Positions 1 to 6,557 of a stretch of 8,534 nucleotides of DNA are shown here, piece after piece. The stretch is from contig JALTMZ010000003.1 in NCBI GenBank assembly GCA_027001105.1, positions 1 through 8,534 on the forward strand. Reading direction: 5' to 3'. The position numbers and the translations under genes were made by a program. Each line of letters starts with the position of its first letter. Within the stretch, counting starts at the first letter, position 1. Source of the stretch: Thermococcus sp. Lineage in GTDB: Archaea > Methanobacteriota_B > Thermococci > Thermococcales > Thermococcaceae. The notes beneath the pieces are model-generated. The model did not search any database and was not told where the DNA came from. It saw only the letters and a program-made list of their open reading frames with translations.

Positions 1-468
1 GTATACTTACTGCTTACAGCGGGTTCAGGAAATATAATCGCATGGAGCAAGGAAGAATTAATCGCTGGATTCATTATTGCAGCGGTGATAGGGTATCTAA
101 CAAGGAACATAATGGACGAGAAGCTTGAATACTTCTTTAATCCAAGGAGATGGGTTCTTTTCATAGTATATGCAATAGGTCCATTTTTCTTTGCAATGGC
201 AAAAGCTAACCTTGACGTTGCATACAGAGTAATAACTGGAAAAATAAGACCTGGCATTGTTAAAATATCTCCAGGTCTTACAAGGGATGAAAGCAGAACT
301 CTTTTGGCAAATTCAATAACTTTAACTCCGGGAACATTTACCCTTGAAATTGACGAAGAAGGTAACTTATACGTTCACTGGATTAACGTCCCGCCTGGAA
401 AAGAAAAACCAACCCCTGAAGAGCTTTGTGGGTATCTTCCAAAATGGGCAAGGAGGATTGCGGAATGA
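1..468 (+). CDS. mbhA: Mbh hydrogenase subunit A, MrpE/MnhE-like (5' partial)
   Basis: This is the Na+/H+ antiporter MrpE-like membrane subunit of the Mbh complex. The frame is open from base 1 (reading VYLLLTAGSGN...) with no stop, and that text fits the first membrane helix of MrpE proteins. The true start is therefore upstream of the window, and the internal GTG at 85 is not the start. About 155 residues are visible, ending at TGA 466-468. Hydrophobic segments lie around visible residues 21-34 and 46-61. They are followed by the hallmark cytosolic MrpE domain, with PGIV and LLANSITLTPGT and then an LYVHWINV strand. MrpE proteins help assemble and stabilise the antiporter module and are not known to be catalytic. 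It is the first gene of the Mrp-like half and overlaps mbhB by 4 bases. The family call is very secure. The A label rests on the order of the whole operon. Confidence 0.93.
   Translation, partial: VYLLLTAGSGNIIAWSKEELIAGFIIAAVIGYLTRNIMDEKLEYFFNPRRWVLFIVYAIGPFFFAMAKANLDVAYRVITGKIRPGIVKISPGLTRDESRTLLANSITLTPGTFTLEIDEEGNLYVHWINVPPGKEKPTPEELCGYLPKWARRIAE
451..456 (+). promoter_or_regulatory. Ribosome binding site of mbhB
   Basis: AGGAGG lies 8 bases before the ATG at 465. It selects this ATG, which overlaps the mbhA stop, over the longer reading from GTG 426. The extra 13 residues of that longer reading only duplicate mbhA coding sequence in another frame. Confidence 0.75.
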
Positions 469-740
469 ATGTGGTTAGTGCATTTATGGTAGCTCTAATT
501 CTGCTACTGTTTTCAGCGATGTTAACTTTAATCAGGCTTATCTTGGGACCAACGATTCCAGATAGAGCTGTTGCTCTGGATTCGATGACAACAACAACCG
601 CAGGTGCAATGGTTCTTTATGGTGTCATTACAAAGCAGCCAGTTTTTATCGATGTTGCATTGGTGTATGCTGTTTTGAGCTACATAGCCACGCTGTACAT
701 TGCAAGATACTTAGTGAAGAAGAAGGTGGGGATAGCATGA
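465..740 (+). CDS. mbhB: Mbh hydrogenase subunit B, MrpF/MnhF-like
   Basis: A 91-residue membrane protein of the MrpF family, a small three-helix subunit of the cation/proton antiporter module. Three hydrophobic segments are visible at about 5-26, 41-56 and 60-82. The family signature LGPTIPDRAVALD sits at residues 27-39 between helices 1 and 2. A second signature, DVALVYAVLSYIATLYIARYL, occupies most of the third helix. The length is normal for MrpF. The ATG at 465 is chosen because it makes an ATGA overlap with the mbhA stop and has AGGAGG 8 bases upstream. The 3' end overlaps mbhC by 4 bases. MrpF lies near the proposed Na+ path in Mrp-type complexes, but a specific role here is inference. 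Confidence 0.95.
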   Translation: MNVVSAFMVALILLLFSAMLTLIRLILGPTIPDRAVALDSMTTTTAGAMVLYGVITKQPVFIDVALVYAVLSYIATLYIARYLVKKKVGIA

Positions 741-1087
741 TCGAGTATGTAATCACAATTTTCTTGGCAATTGGAGTGATTTTCAACTTTCTTGCAAGCA
801 TCGGAATTTTGAGATTTCCAGACGTTTACACAAGGATTCATGCAGCAACAAAATGTACAACATTTGGAACGATTTTCATAGTCCTTGCCACGGTAGTGTA
901 TTCACTCTATAATTGGCTCCCAACACATGATCCAAGATGGGTTACAATAGGCATTCATTCAGCCCTCGTGGTGATATTCTTAGTACTGACAAACCCAGTA
1001 GGTGCCCATGCAATTGGAAGAGCCGCAAGAAAGTCTGGAATTAGACCCTATGGTGCTGTAATAGATGAGCTGGAGGGAAAGCTATGA
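737..1087 (+). CDS. mbhC: Mbh hydrogenase subunit C, MrpG/MnhG-like
   Basis: A 116-residue MrpG-family membrane subunit. The signature LRFPDVYTRIHAATKCTTFG runs over residues 25-44, and TNPVGAHAIGRAA over 85-97; both are diagnostic of MnhG/MrpG. Three membrane helices are visible, at about 4-22, 41-58 and 68-85. MrpG packs with MrpE and MrpF and is part of the ion-translocating module. The start is the ATG of an ATGA overlap with mbhB, preceded by AAGGTGGGG. The end overlaps mbhD by 4 bases after a GGAGGG site. The hydrophilic C-terminal tail (about residues 95-116) is normal for the family. Nothing looks damaged. Confidence 0.95.
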   Translation: MIEYVITIFLAIGVIFNFLASIGILRFPDVYTRIHAATKCTTFGTIFIVLATVVYSLYNWLPTHDPRWVTIGIHSALVVIFLVLTNPVGAHAIGRAARKSGIRPYGAVIDELEGKL

Positions 1088-1347
1088 ACTTTATGGAGTT
1101 CTTTTGGATTCTCCAGGTTTTAATAGGAATCGGTCTGCTGGTGAGTGCAATAGTTGCCATCAGATTCAAGAACTTAATTATGGCAGTCATAGCCATGGCA
1201 GTTTTTAGCCTCATCTTGTCCCTTGAGTTCTATGTTCTCCAAGCTCCAGACGTGGCAATAGCTGAAGCGGGTGTTGGTGCTGGTTTAACAACTGCGATGT
1301 ACCTTCTTGCCATTAAGAACACCACAGATGAGGAGGTGATAGAATGA
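1084..1347 (+). CDS. mbhD: Mbh hydrogenase subunit D, MrpA C-terminal-like (DUF4040 type)
   Basis: An 87-residue, three-helix membrane protein corresponding to one of the C-terminal segments of the large MrpA subunit. In bacteria this segment is fused to the antiporter-like domain; in Thermococcales Mbh it is a separate gene. The recognisable core is [21 protein letters not shown] at about residues 53-73, which matches the APD..L.E..V motif of MrpA C-terminal regions, including a membrane-embedded acidic residue (E61). Helices lie at about 8-26, 31-51 and 60-77. The start is the ATG in the ATGA overlap with mbhC, with GGAGGG just upstream. It overlaps mbhE by 4 bases. In this family the D/E pair sits by the MrpD-like antiporter and is proposed to form part of the Na+ path. 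Confidence 0.93.
   Translation: MNFMEFFWILQVLIGIGLLVSAIVAIRFKNLIMAVIAMAVFSLILSLEFYVLQAPDVAIAEAGVGAGLTTAMYLLAIKNTTDEEVIE
1331..1340 (+). promoter_or_regulatory. Strong ribosome binding site of mbhE
   Basis: AGGAGGTGAT is essentially the full archaeal Shine-Dalgarno consensus. It lies inside the end of mbhD, just ahead of the ATG at 1344, and fixes that start. Confidence 0.75.
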
Positions 1348-1619
1348 GGACTTCTCTTGGATTGCTTGCTTTCATAGGGTTCACGCTCTTCCTCCTTGCC
1401 GCGATGATTAGCATCAGGCCTTTTGGAGAGCCACCTCACAGAGAAATGGACGACTGGTTCATAACCCATGCCCAGATTGAAGCATCAGCTAACAACGTTG
1501 TCACAAGCATAGTCTTTGACTACAGAGGTTTCGATACCCTTGGCGAGGCGACAGTTCTATTTACAGCAGTTTCTGGAGTTTTAATGGTTCTGCGGAGGAA
1601 GGAGGGGACGAAAAAATGA
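1344..1619 (+). CDS. mbhE: Mbh hydrogenase subunit E, MrpA C-terminal end / MrpB N-terminal-like
   Basis: A 91-residue membrane protein matching the last segment of bacterial MrpA. It has an N-terminal helix at about 5-24, then a loop ([15 protein letters not shown]). This is followed by [20 protein letters not shown] at residues 51-70, the typical NxVt.Il.[10 protein letters not shown] signature, and a second helix at about 68-84. The membrane Glu of the TLGE motif (E68) is conserved. The start is the ATGA overlap with mbhD, supported by the strong upstream AGGAGGTGAT. The end overlaps mbhF by 4 bases. Together with mbhD it replaces the MrpA C-terminal region. No MrpA N-terminal antiporter domain is encoded here, so mbhH is the only antiporter-like large subunit of this complex. 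Confidence 0.92.
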   Translation: MRTSLGLLAFIGFTLFLLAAMISIRPFGEPPHREMDDWFITHAQIEASANNVVTSIVFDYRGFDTLGEATVLFTAVSGVLMVLRRKEGTKK

Positions 1620-2086
1620 CGACAACTATCATAAAGACCACGACCAAAATACTGGCACCTTTAATACTTGTCTTTGGTAGCTACATTATACTCCATGGTC
1701 ATTTAACACCGGGAGGAGGCTTTCAGGGGGGAGCAGTTTTTGCAAGTGGTTTAGCGTTGCTCATAGTGGCAAACAAATACGATGCTGTTAAAAGCCTCTT
1801 TGAGAAAGCCCCCCTCAGTGTATTTGAAAGCATTGGAGCACTGGGATTCCTTGGAATGGCATGTCTGGGATTTGCTGGCTACACGTTCTTCAAAAACATA
1901 ATTGCAAACAGTGGATTCCCACTATTTGGAGGAAAAACTCCAACTGGGATAAATCCGGGTTATCTAAACACAGGTGGTACTCTTCCGTACATGAACATCT
2001 TTGTCGGTATTAAGGTTCTTGCAGGCCTTACAAGCATAGTGCTGGTGTTCTTCCTAATCATGAGGAGGGAGAGGGATGAATGGTAG
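1616..2086 (+). CDS. mbhF: Mbh hydrogenase subunit F, MrpB/MnhB-like
   Basis: A 156-residue MnhB-domain membrane protein. The diagnostic motif [19 protein letters not shown] runs over residues 27-45. Four hydrophobic helices are visible, at about 12-27, 35-52, 70-92 and 126-149. Between the last two is a Gly/Pro-rich loop (about 99-124) that bulges out of the membrane. MrpB subunits form part of the Na+-translocating section of Mrp-type modules. The start is the ATGA overlap with mbhE, with GGAGGGGACG upstream. The gene overlaps the next one, mbhG, by 11 bases instead of the usual 4, because the TAG stop lies beyond the mbhG start. The length is normal. Confidence 0.95.
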   Translation: MTTTIIKTTTKILAPLILVFGSYIILHGHLTPGGGFQGGAVFASGLALLIVANKYDAVKSLFEKAPLSVFESIGALGFLGMACLGFAGYTFFKNIIANSGFPLFGGKTPTGINPGYLNTGGTLPYMNIFVGIKVLAGLTSIVLVFFLIMRRERDEW

Positions 2087-2447
2087 CATCTGGGTTAATT
2101 TTCCGTTCATAGTTGTCGCACTCCTCTTGGCAATAGGGTTTTACACAATAGGGTTCAAGAGAAATCTAATCAAGGTCGTCATAGGTATTGAAATCTTGGA
2201 AGGAGCAGTAAACTTGTTCTTGGTCGCTCTTGGATATGTAAAAGGTGGCTATGCTCCAATCTATACTTTGGCACCCCCGGAGGCTGCAAACCCACAAAAT
2301 ATGGTTCTGCCGACTCCACAGGCACTAACACTTACGAGCATCGTCATAGGTGTTGCTGTCTCGGCCTTAATGCTTGCCTTTGCTGTGAACATCTACAAGC
2401 ACTATGGAACCCTTGACGTTACAAAGATCAGGAGGTTGAGAGGATGA
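2076..2447 (+). CDS. mbhG: Mbh hydrogenase subunit G, MrpC/NuoK-like
   Basis: A 123-residue, three-helix protein of the MrpC/NuoK family. Helices lie at about 8-26, 31-53 and 82-106. The second helix carries the membrane glutamates E39 and E42 (IGIEILEGAVNL), equivalent to the conserved proton-path glutamate of NuoK. LPTPQALTLTSIVIGVA at about 78-94 corresponds to the D-PLPQALVLTAIVIG signature of MrpC, with Pro-Thr in place of the usual Asp-Pro at its start. The start ATG at 2076 is supported by GAGGAGGG at 2062-2069 (spacing 6). It overlaps mbhH by 4 bases. In complex I and Mrp this subunit connects neighbouring proton channels. Here it would sit between MbhH and the rest of the Mrp-like module. 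Confidence 0.94.
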   Translation: MNGSIWVNFPFIVVALLLAIGFYTIGFKRNLIKVVIGIEILEGAVNLFLVALGYVKGGYAPIYTLAPPEAANPQNMVLPTPQALTLTSIVIGVAVSALMLAFAVNIYKHYGTLDVTKIRRLRG

Positions 2448-3997
2448 TTGAGCACTTACCGGCATTAATAATAGCAATTCCCCTCTTTGGAGCGTTCATT
2501 GCACCTCTGTTCAAGAAAAAGCAGAGCATTGCGGCGGTATGGGCTATACTGATAACTGCCATTACGGTAATCCTCTCCCTTATGCTGATGTACCAAGTCA
2601 GGTTGCATGGTATTATAGTGTATGTTTTCGGCGCAGATAAACCAACCATTGTTCTGCCTTCAGGCTATAAAGTGCCGATAAGAATTATGTTCGAGATTGA
2701 CGGCATTGGAGCTTTCATGGCAATTTCAGCGACTCTAATGAGCTTTGTTGGTGCCCTCTATTCATACAGTCATGTTAAAGCGGAGAGCGGCTTGGAAAAA
2801 TACTATGCACTGCTGCTTCTGTTAGAAGTGGGCATTCTCGGCATGGTTCTCACAGGAGATCTCTTCAACCTCTTCGTGTTCTTAGAAATAGCTGGAATTG
2901 CTGGCTCAGCGTTGGTTGGATTCAGAAACTACCGCGGTGAAGCGAGTGAAGCTGGAATTAAATATCTGATAGTGAGTGCCGTTGCATCTTTGATGGTTCT
3001 CTTTGCCATTGGAATCCTCTATGGTGAATACGGTAACTTAAACTTAGCCTACATAAGCAGACAGGTTTCCCTCAGTACCCTTGACATGATAGCATTTGGC
3101 CTGCTATTTGCTTCGTTTGCCATGAAGTGCGGTTCGGTTCCAATGCACTACTGGGTTCCCGATGCATACACTGAAGTTCCGGCAGGTATAAACCCAGTCT
3201 TGCTGGTGTCTACTTATGCAAGCCTCTATGCCCTCTTTAGAGTCAGCTTCACACTCTTTGCAAACGTATCAATCAGCTTAGAGAGAGTTGGATGGATAAT
3301 GTCAGTCCTTGGTGTTTTGACGATGTTCATTGGTGTCACAATGGCTCTGGTTCAGAAAGATGTAAAAAGGCTTATGAGCTACCACGCTATCTCACAAACT
3401 GGCTACATGCTCCTTGGTGTTGGTGTCGGCTTAACGGTTCTCCATAATTCCGATGCATTGGCAGAGTTCGGGAGAACGGCAATGGCTGGAGGAATCTTCC
3501 ACATAATAAACCACATAATCTACAAGAGCTTGCTCTTAATGACTGCTGGTGCACTGTTCTACGTAACCGGGACAAGGAATCTCAATGAGATGGGAGGATT
3601 AGCGAGGAAGATGCCCATTACAACTTTGTGCTTCATTGTTGGTGCTGCAGCCATATCTGGTTTGCCGCCTTTCAACGGATTTGCAAGTAAATTCCTAATC
3701 TATGAAAGCTCTTACAGATTGAATCCGCTATTGGCGGTATTTGCAATGGTCACGAGTATATTGACTCTTGCTTCATTCGTTAAAGTGTTTGCGTCGGCAT
3801 TCTTAGGACCACCATTGGAGAAGTTTGAGAACGTAAGAGAAGTCCCAAGGCCGATGATAGTGGCTATGGTAATCTTGGCATTGCTCTGTATACTATTCGG
3901 TCTGTTCCCGGACGTTGTGCTGAATAAAATCGTGTATCCAGCTGTGGATGCCCTCATCAACGTTGCGCAATATCAGTCATGGGGTGGTTTGGCATGA
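2444..3997 (+). CDS. mbhH: Mbh hydrogenase subunit H, MrpD/NuoN-type antiporter-like subunit
   Basis: A 517-residue polytopic membrane protein of the proton-conducting complex I/Mrp antiporter family, with roughly 14 helices, closest to MrpD. Visible hallmarks are the helix-5 glutamate E148 (FNLFVFLEIAG) and the discontinuous-helix lysine K228, with the nearby VPMHYWVPDAYTEVPAGI stretch (about 232-249). Others are KDVKRLMSYHAISQTGYM (305-322) with K305/K308 and H314, the His pair H353/H357 with K361, and GLPPFNGFASKF (406-417) with K416. These charged residues form the proton path through the membrane centre in this family. The start ATG at 2444 overlaps the mbhG stop and follows GGAGGTTGAG. 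The 3' end overlaps mbhI by 4 bases. It is the only large antiporter-like subunit in the operon and is predicted to couple H2 evolution to ion pumping. The length and motifs look intact. Confidence 0.96.
   Translation: MIEHLPALIIAIPLFGAFIAPLFKKKQSIAAVWAILITAITVILSLMLMYQVRLHGIIVYVFGADKPTIVLPSGYKVPIRIMFEIDGIGAFMAISATLMSFVGALYSYSHVKAESGLEKYYALLLLLEVGILGMVLTGDLFNLFVFLEIAGIAGSALVGFRNYRGEASEAGIKYLIVSAVASLMVLFAIGILYGEYGNLNLAYISRQVSLSTLDMIAFGLLFASFAMKCGSVPMHYWVPDAYTEVPAGINPVLLVSTYASLYALFRVSFTLFANVSISLERVGWIMSVLGVLTMFIGVTMALVQKDVKRLMSYHAISQTGYMLLGVGVGLTVLHNSDALAEFGRTAMAGGIFHIINHIIYKSLLLMTAGALFYVTGTRNLNEMGGLARKMPITTLCFIVGAAAISGLPPFNGFASKFLIYESSYRLNPLLAVFAMVTSILTLASFVKVFASAFLGPPLEKFENVREVPRPMIVAMVILALLCILFGLFPDVVLNKIVYPAVDALINVAQYQSWGGLA
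3981..3987 (+). promoter_or_regulatory. Ribosome binding site of mbhI
   Basis: GGGGTGG lies 6 bases before ATG 3994. The alternative ATG at 3979 has no purine-rich site upstream, so this site decides the start of mbhI. Confidence 0.6.
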
Positions 3998-4335
3998 TAT
4001 CAAAACTTGTAACTGGCTCAGGATATTGGAGCCCATTGTTGTGGCTTGCTTTCCTTATACTCTTTACCTTAATCGGTTACGTAATTTATTCCAGGGGCAA
4101 TCCAAGTTATAAGAAAGAAAGCGAGCAGGTAAAGCCATATTTAAGCGGTAACGCGGAACCGTCCAAAGAGAAGATTCAGGTAAGAGCAAGCGATATCTAC
4201 TGGGGGTTTATAGAGGCACTTAAAGAGTATTATAAAGTTCTTCAAGCTATTCATACAGGAGATGTTAGGGACTATATCCTTTGGTATCTTGGGGTTGGAA
4301 CTGTAATACTCTTCCTTCTGGTAGGGGGTGCGTGA
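3994..4335 (+). CDS. mbhI: Mbh hydrogenase subunit I, small membrane linker subunit
   Basis: A small protein of 113 residues from ATG 3994. It has one hydrophobic helix near the N-terminus (about 13-33) and one at the C-terminus (about 96-112). Between them is a charged, mainly helical middle that includes PSKEKIQVRASDIYWGFIEA. It has no catalytic motif and belongs to a family seen only in Mbh/Mbx-like complexes. Identification rests on position between the MrpD-like and NuoB-like genes and on this two-helix architecture. Its likely role is structural, bridging the ion-pumping and hydrogenase halves (inference). I chose ATG 3994 because it forms an ATGA overlap with mbhH and has GGGGTGG 6 bases upstream. 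ATG 3979 would add five residues but has no ribosome binding site. It ends at TGA 4333-4335, next to the mbhJ start. Confidence 0.85.
   Translation: MISKLVTGSGYWSPLLWLAFLILFTLIGYVIYSRGNPSYKKESEQVKPYLSGNAEPSKEKIQVRASDIYWGFIEALKEYYKVLQAIHTGDVRDYILWYLGVGTVILFLLVGGA
4324..4330 (+). promoter_or_regulatory. Ribosome binding site of mbhJ
   Basis: GGGGGTG lies 7 bases before GTG 4338 but only 1 base before GTG 4332. The spacing favours 4338 as the start of mbhJ. Confidence 0.55.
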
Positions 4336-4337
4336 GC

Positions 4338-4784
4338 GTGGGTAAGCTGACAAACTTTAAACGCTCTCTTTGGGTTTTCCATGCATCCGGAGGTTCATGC
4401 AATGCATGTGATATTGAAATTGTTGCACTTCTGACGCCAAGATACGATGTTGAAAGATTTGGGATAAAGCTTGCTGGCAGTCCAAGGCATGCAGATGTGC
4501 TTTTAGTTACTGGAGCGATCCCAAGGGACTTTGCAGATAAACTGAGAAGAATATACGAGCAGATGCCAGACCCAAAGGCAGTAATTGTGGTTGGAAACTG
4601 CGGAACAAGCGGTGGGGTCTTCTATGATTCCTACAACATAGCAGGTCCAATTGATGAGATAATACCCGTTGATGTCTATGTTCCCGGCTGCCCACCAAGG
4701 CCAGAAGCAATCATAGATGCCGTTGTTAAGGCGTGGCTCAAGTTGGAGAAGTTAGAAAAAGAACTGGAGGGGAAGAAAGAATGA
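4338..4784 (+). CDS. mbhJ: Mbh [NiFe]-hydrogenase small subunit J, NuoB-like
   Basis: A 148-residue [NiFe]-hydrogenase small subunit of the short group 4 (NuoB-like) type. It carries the proximal [4Fe-4S] cluster next to the [NiFe] site and passes electrons to MbhL. Four cysteine ligands are visible: C21 and C24 in SGGSCNACDIE, C88 in VVGNCGTSGG and C118 in VPGCPPRPEA. The last motif is diagnostic of the family. There is no twin-arginine signal and no second cluster domain, as expected for a cytoplasm-facing energy-converting hydrogenase. The C-terminus (about 130-148) is a charged helix. The start is a GTG. 4338 has the better Shine-Dalgarno spacing, while 4332 (two residues longer) would give a GTGA overlap with mbhI. 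A still longer reading from GTG 4281 lies within mbhI and is unlikely. The end overlaps mbhK by 4 bases. Confidence 0.95.
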   Translation: MGKLTNFKRSLWVFHASGGSCNACDIEIVALLTPRYDVERFGIKLAGSPRHADVLLVTGAIPRDFADKLRRIYEQMPDPKAVIVVGNCGTSGGVFYDSYNIAGPIDEIIPVDVYVPGCPPRPEAIIDAVVKAWLKLEKLEKELEGKKE

Positions 4785-5335
4785 ACATTGAAGAGGTCAT
4801 TGAAAAACTGAAAGAATCACTTGGTGATGCATTGCTTAACTATGAAATCAGGGAATATGAGATGGGAATTAGAAGAAAGAGGAAACTCTATGAAGTTTGG
4901 GCAGAAATTGACAGGTCAGCATTTAGGAAAGCAGTTGAAACGATATTCTCACTGGATTACCCTCATCTCCATCTCATATCTGGAGAGGATAATGGTGGGG
5001 ATATCATAAAGATGATATACTCATTTGGTGTGTTCTACTCCAATCCATGGGGCGAAATAAGCATAACATTAAAGTTCGACCTGCCGAAAGACAGTCTAAT
5101 TCTCCCCACGATAACGGACTTAATGCCTGGTGCGGAAACAAATGAGAGGGAAATTAGAGAAATGCTCGGCATTGAGTTTGAAGGCTTAAAGAACAAGAGA
5201 CACCTCTTCTTGCCTGATGACTGGCCAGAGGGGAAGTATCCATGGAGAAGGGACGAATATGGTGTTGAGGATATGATTAAGCATACACACAAGAGCGTTA
5301 AGGAAATAAGAAAGAAAGGTGAGGGGAATGCCTAA
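4781..5335 (+). CDS. mbhK: Mbh hydrogenase subunit K, NuoC-like (30-kDa subunit domain)
   Basis: A soluble 184-residue protein equivalent to complex I subunit NuoC. The conserved block spans residues 117-158: GAETNEREIREMLGIEFEG followed by LPDDWPEGKYPWRRDE. It matches the A..EREv.DmfGi.f.gh..L.riLLpddW.g.PlRkD signature of the 30-kDa subunit. It has no cofactor motif. In the complex it packs against the large subunit and helps assemble the peripheral arm. The N-terminal half is more divergent, as is usual. The start ATG at 4781 overlaps the mbhJ stop and is preceded by GGAGGGGAAG. The GTG-rich frame further upstream lies within mbhJ. The 3' end overlaps mbhL by 8 bases. The C-terminal tail is strongly basic (HKSVKEIRKKG). 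Confidence 0.94.
   Translation: MNIEEVIEKLKESLGDALLNYEIREYEMGIRRKRKLYEVWAEIDRSAFRKAVETIFSLDYPHLHLISGEDNGGDIIKMIYSFGVFYSNPWGEISITLKFDLPKDSLILPTITDLMPGAETNEREIREMLGIEFEGLKNKRHLFLPDDWPEGKYPWRRDEYGVEDMIKHTHKSVKEIRKKGEGNA
5316..5322 (+). promoter_or_regulatory. Ribosome binding site of mbhL
   Basis: AAGGTGA ends 5 bases before ATG 5328. The other candidate start, GTG 5319, lies inside this site, so ATG 5328 is the real start. Confidence 0.7.
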
Positions 5336-6557
5336 GACTGCTTACTATATTCCTATAGGGCCCATCCATCCTGCTCTCAAAGAGCCTATACGCGTTGAGG
5401 CAGAGGTTGAGGGGGAGAGAATCGTCAGGGTTGACGTTAAAAGAGGATTTGCTCACAGAGGAATAGAGTATATGGGGATGAAGAGGAACGCCATTCAGAC
5501 TCTATACCTATCGGAAAGGATATGTGGCATCTGTTCCATCTCCCATCCATATGCTTTCGTTGTGACAGCCGAAAAGGCCCTTGGAATAGAGGCGCCTCCA
5601 AGAGCACAGTACATACGTCCGATAATAGCAGAACTTGAAAGGATACACTCGCACATTCTTTGGCTGGGGGTTATTGCCCACGAAATGGGATTTGACTCGC
5701 TTTTATTCTGGACATGGAAAGGAAGGGAAAAGGTTCTTGACTTGCTGGAGCTTCTCACTGGAAACCGAATTAATTATTCTGTGTATATGATCGGAGGTGT
5801 AAGGAGAGACCTCAAGGAATCGCACATAAAGGCAATTAAAGATGCAATTACCTACTACTGGAAGTTTACAGAGCAGATGAAGGAGATAATTCTCTCAGAC
5901 CCTGTCTATAAAGCAAGAACAAGAGGAGTTGCCCAACTTTCAAAAGAGATGGCACTTAAGCTGAATGTTGTGGGTCCTGTTGCAAGGGCTGCTGGAATCA
6001 GAATGGACATCAGGCAGGATATGCCGTACGATGCCTATGCTGACATTGATGTTAGGGCAGTAGTCCCACAGGATATAGTCGGAGAGGCTAAGGGAGATGC
6101 CTACGATATCACCATGGTCAGGATTTATGAAATAGAGCAGAGCTTGGATATCATCGAATACTGTGTTGACAACCTTCCAGAGGGCAAGATACTTGCTATT
6201 CCCAATTATCCGGCACTCTTGGCAAAAATTAGAAGAACTAAAGGCGAAGCAATTGGTGCCCATGAGGCGCCGAGAGGAGAGGTTGTGCACTACCTCAAGT
6301 TTGATGGTAGAGATGGACCAAGTGTCTGGAAGGTGATTGCCCCGAGTTACAACAACATTAACAGCTGGGCTCCACTCCTGCTTGGAGCGGAAGTTGCTGA
6401 TATCCCAATAGTTGTAGCATACATCGATCCGTGCATGTGCTGTAACGACAGGGTTGCCTTATTGAAGACACCAGAAGGCAAAGTTCTCGGCTACGAATAT
6501 ATCCACAAGAAGGCAGTTGAAAAGACAAGGAAAATTGAGAAGGAGGTGAGAGGATGA
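5328..6557 (+). CDS. mbhL: Mbh [NiFe]-hydrogenase large (catalytic) subunit L, NuoD-like
   Basis: The 409-residue catalytic subunit of an energy-converting group 4 [NiFe]-hydrogenase, which reduces protons to H2 at a Ni-Fe(CN)2CO site. Both metal-binding pairs are present: C66/C69 in SERICGICSISHPY (with H73), and C369/C372 in IDPCMCCNDR. This separates it from Mbx/Mbs-type sulfur-reductase paralogues, whose large subunit has lost part of the set. Other family landmarks are GPIHPALKEP (11-20), KRGFAHRGIEYM (38-49), and the His-rich helix around ELERIHSHILWLG (102-114). About 34 residues follow R375. Maturation proteases of other [NiFe] enzymes cut just after this motif, so the tail may be removed; that is inference. 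C371 inside the last motif is an extra cysteine. ATG 5328 is chosen for its ribosome binding site. It overlaps mbhK by 8 bases and mbhM by 4. Confidence 0.96.
   Translation: MPKTAYYIPIGPIHPALKEPIRVEAEVEGERIVRVDVKRGFAHRGIEYMGMKRNAIQTLYLSERICGICSISHPYAFVVTAEKALGIEAPPRAQYIRPIIAELERIHSHILWLGVIAHEMGFDSLLFWTWKGREKVLDLLELLTGNRINYSVYMIGGVRRDLKESHIKAIKDAITYYWKFTEQMKEIILSDPVYKARTRGVAQLSKEMALKLNVVGPVARAAGIRMDIRQDMPYDAYADIDVRAVVPQDIVGEAKGDAYDITMVRIYEIEQSLDIIEYCVDNLPEGKILAIPNYPALLAKIRRTKGEAIGAHEAPRGEVVHYLKFDGRDGPSVWKVIAPSYNNINSWAPLLLGAEVADIPIVVAYIDPCMCCNDRVALLKTPEGKVLGYEYIHKKAVEKTRKIEKEVRG
6541..6550 (+). promoter_or_regulatory. Strong ribosome binding site of mbhM
   Basis: AGGAGGTGAG, close to full consensus, lies at the very end of mbhL and 3 bases before ATG 6554. 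It implies efficient re-initiation on the membrane anchor gene. Confidence 0.7.

Noticed and set aside
85..87. GTG at 85 as the start of the first gene.
   Set aside because: The frame is open and protein-like back to base 1, and starting here would delete part of the N-terminal membrane region of an MrpE protein.
1230..1469. Minus-strand open frame of 79 codons opposite mbhD and mbhE.
   Set aside because: It is a shadow of two well-identified genes, has no family motif, and its composition follows the complement of conserved codons.
4590..4598. GTTGGAAAC, matching the GTTn3AAC pattern of the Thermococcales sulfur regulator SurR.
   Set aside because: It lies in the middle of mbhJ over a conserved VVGNCG coding stretch and is not near any promoter. 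A single short match in coding sequence is expected by chance. The real operator would be upstream of mbhA, outside the window.
5940..6290. Minus-strand open frame of 116 codons opposite mbhL.
   Set aside because: It lies fully within the catalytic subunit gene on the other strand, with unlikely protein composition and no recognisable domain.
5328..6557. Possibility that the operon is the sulfur-reducing Mbx/Mbs complex or a formate- or CO-linked hydrogenase.
   Set aside because: Both [NiFe] cysteine pairs are intact, only one MrpD-like subunit is present, and no formate dehydrogenase or CO dehydrogenase gene is in the window. The order A to N with mrp genes first fits classical Mbh.
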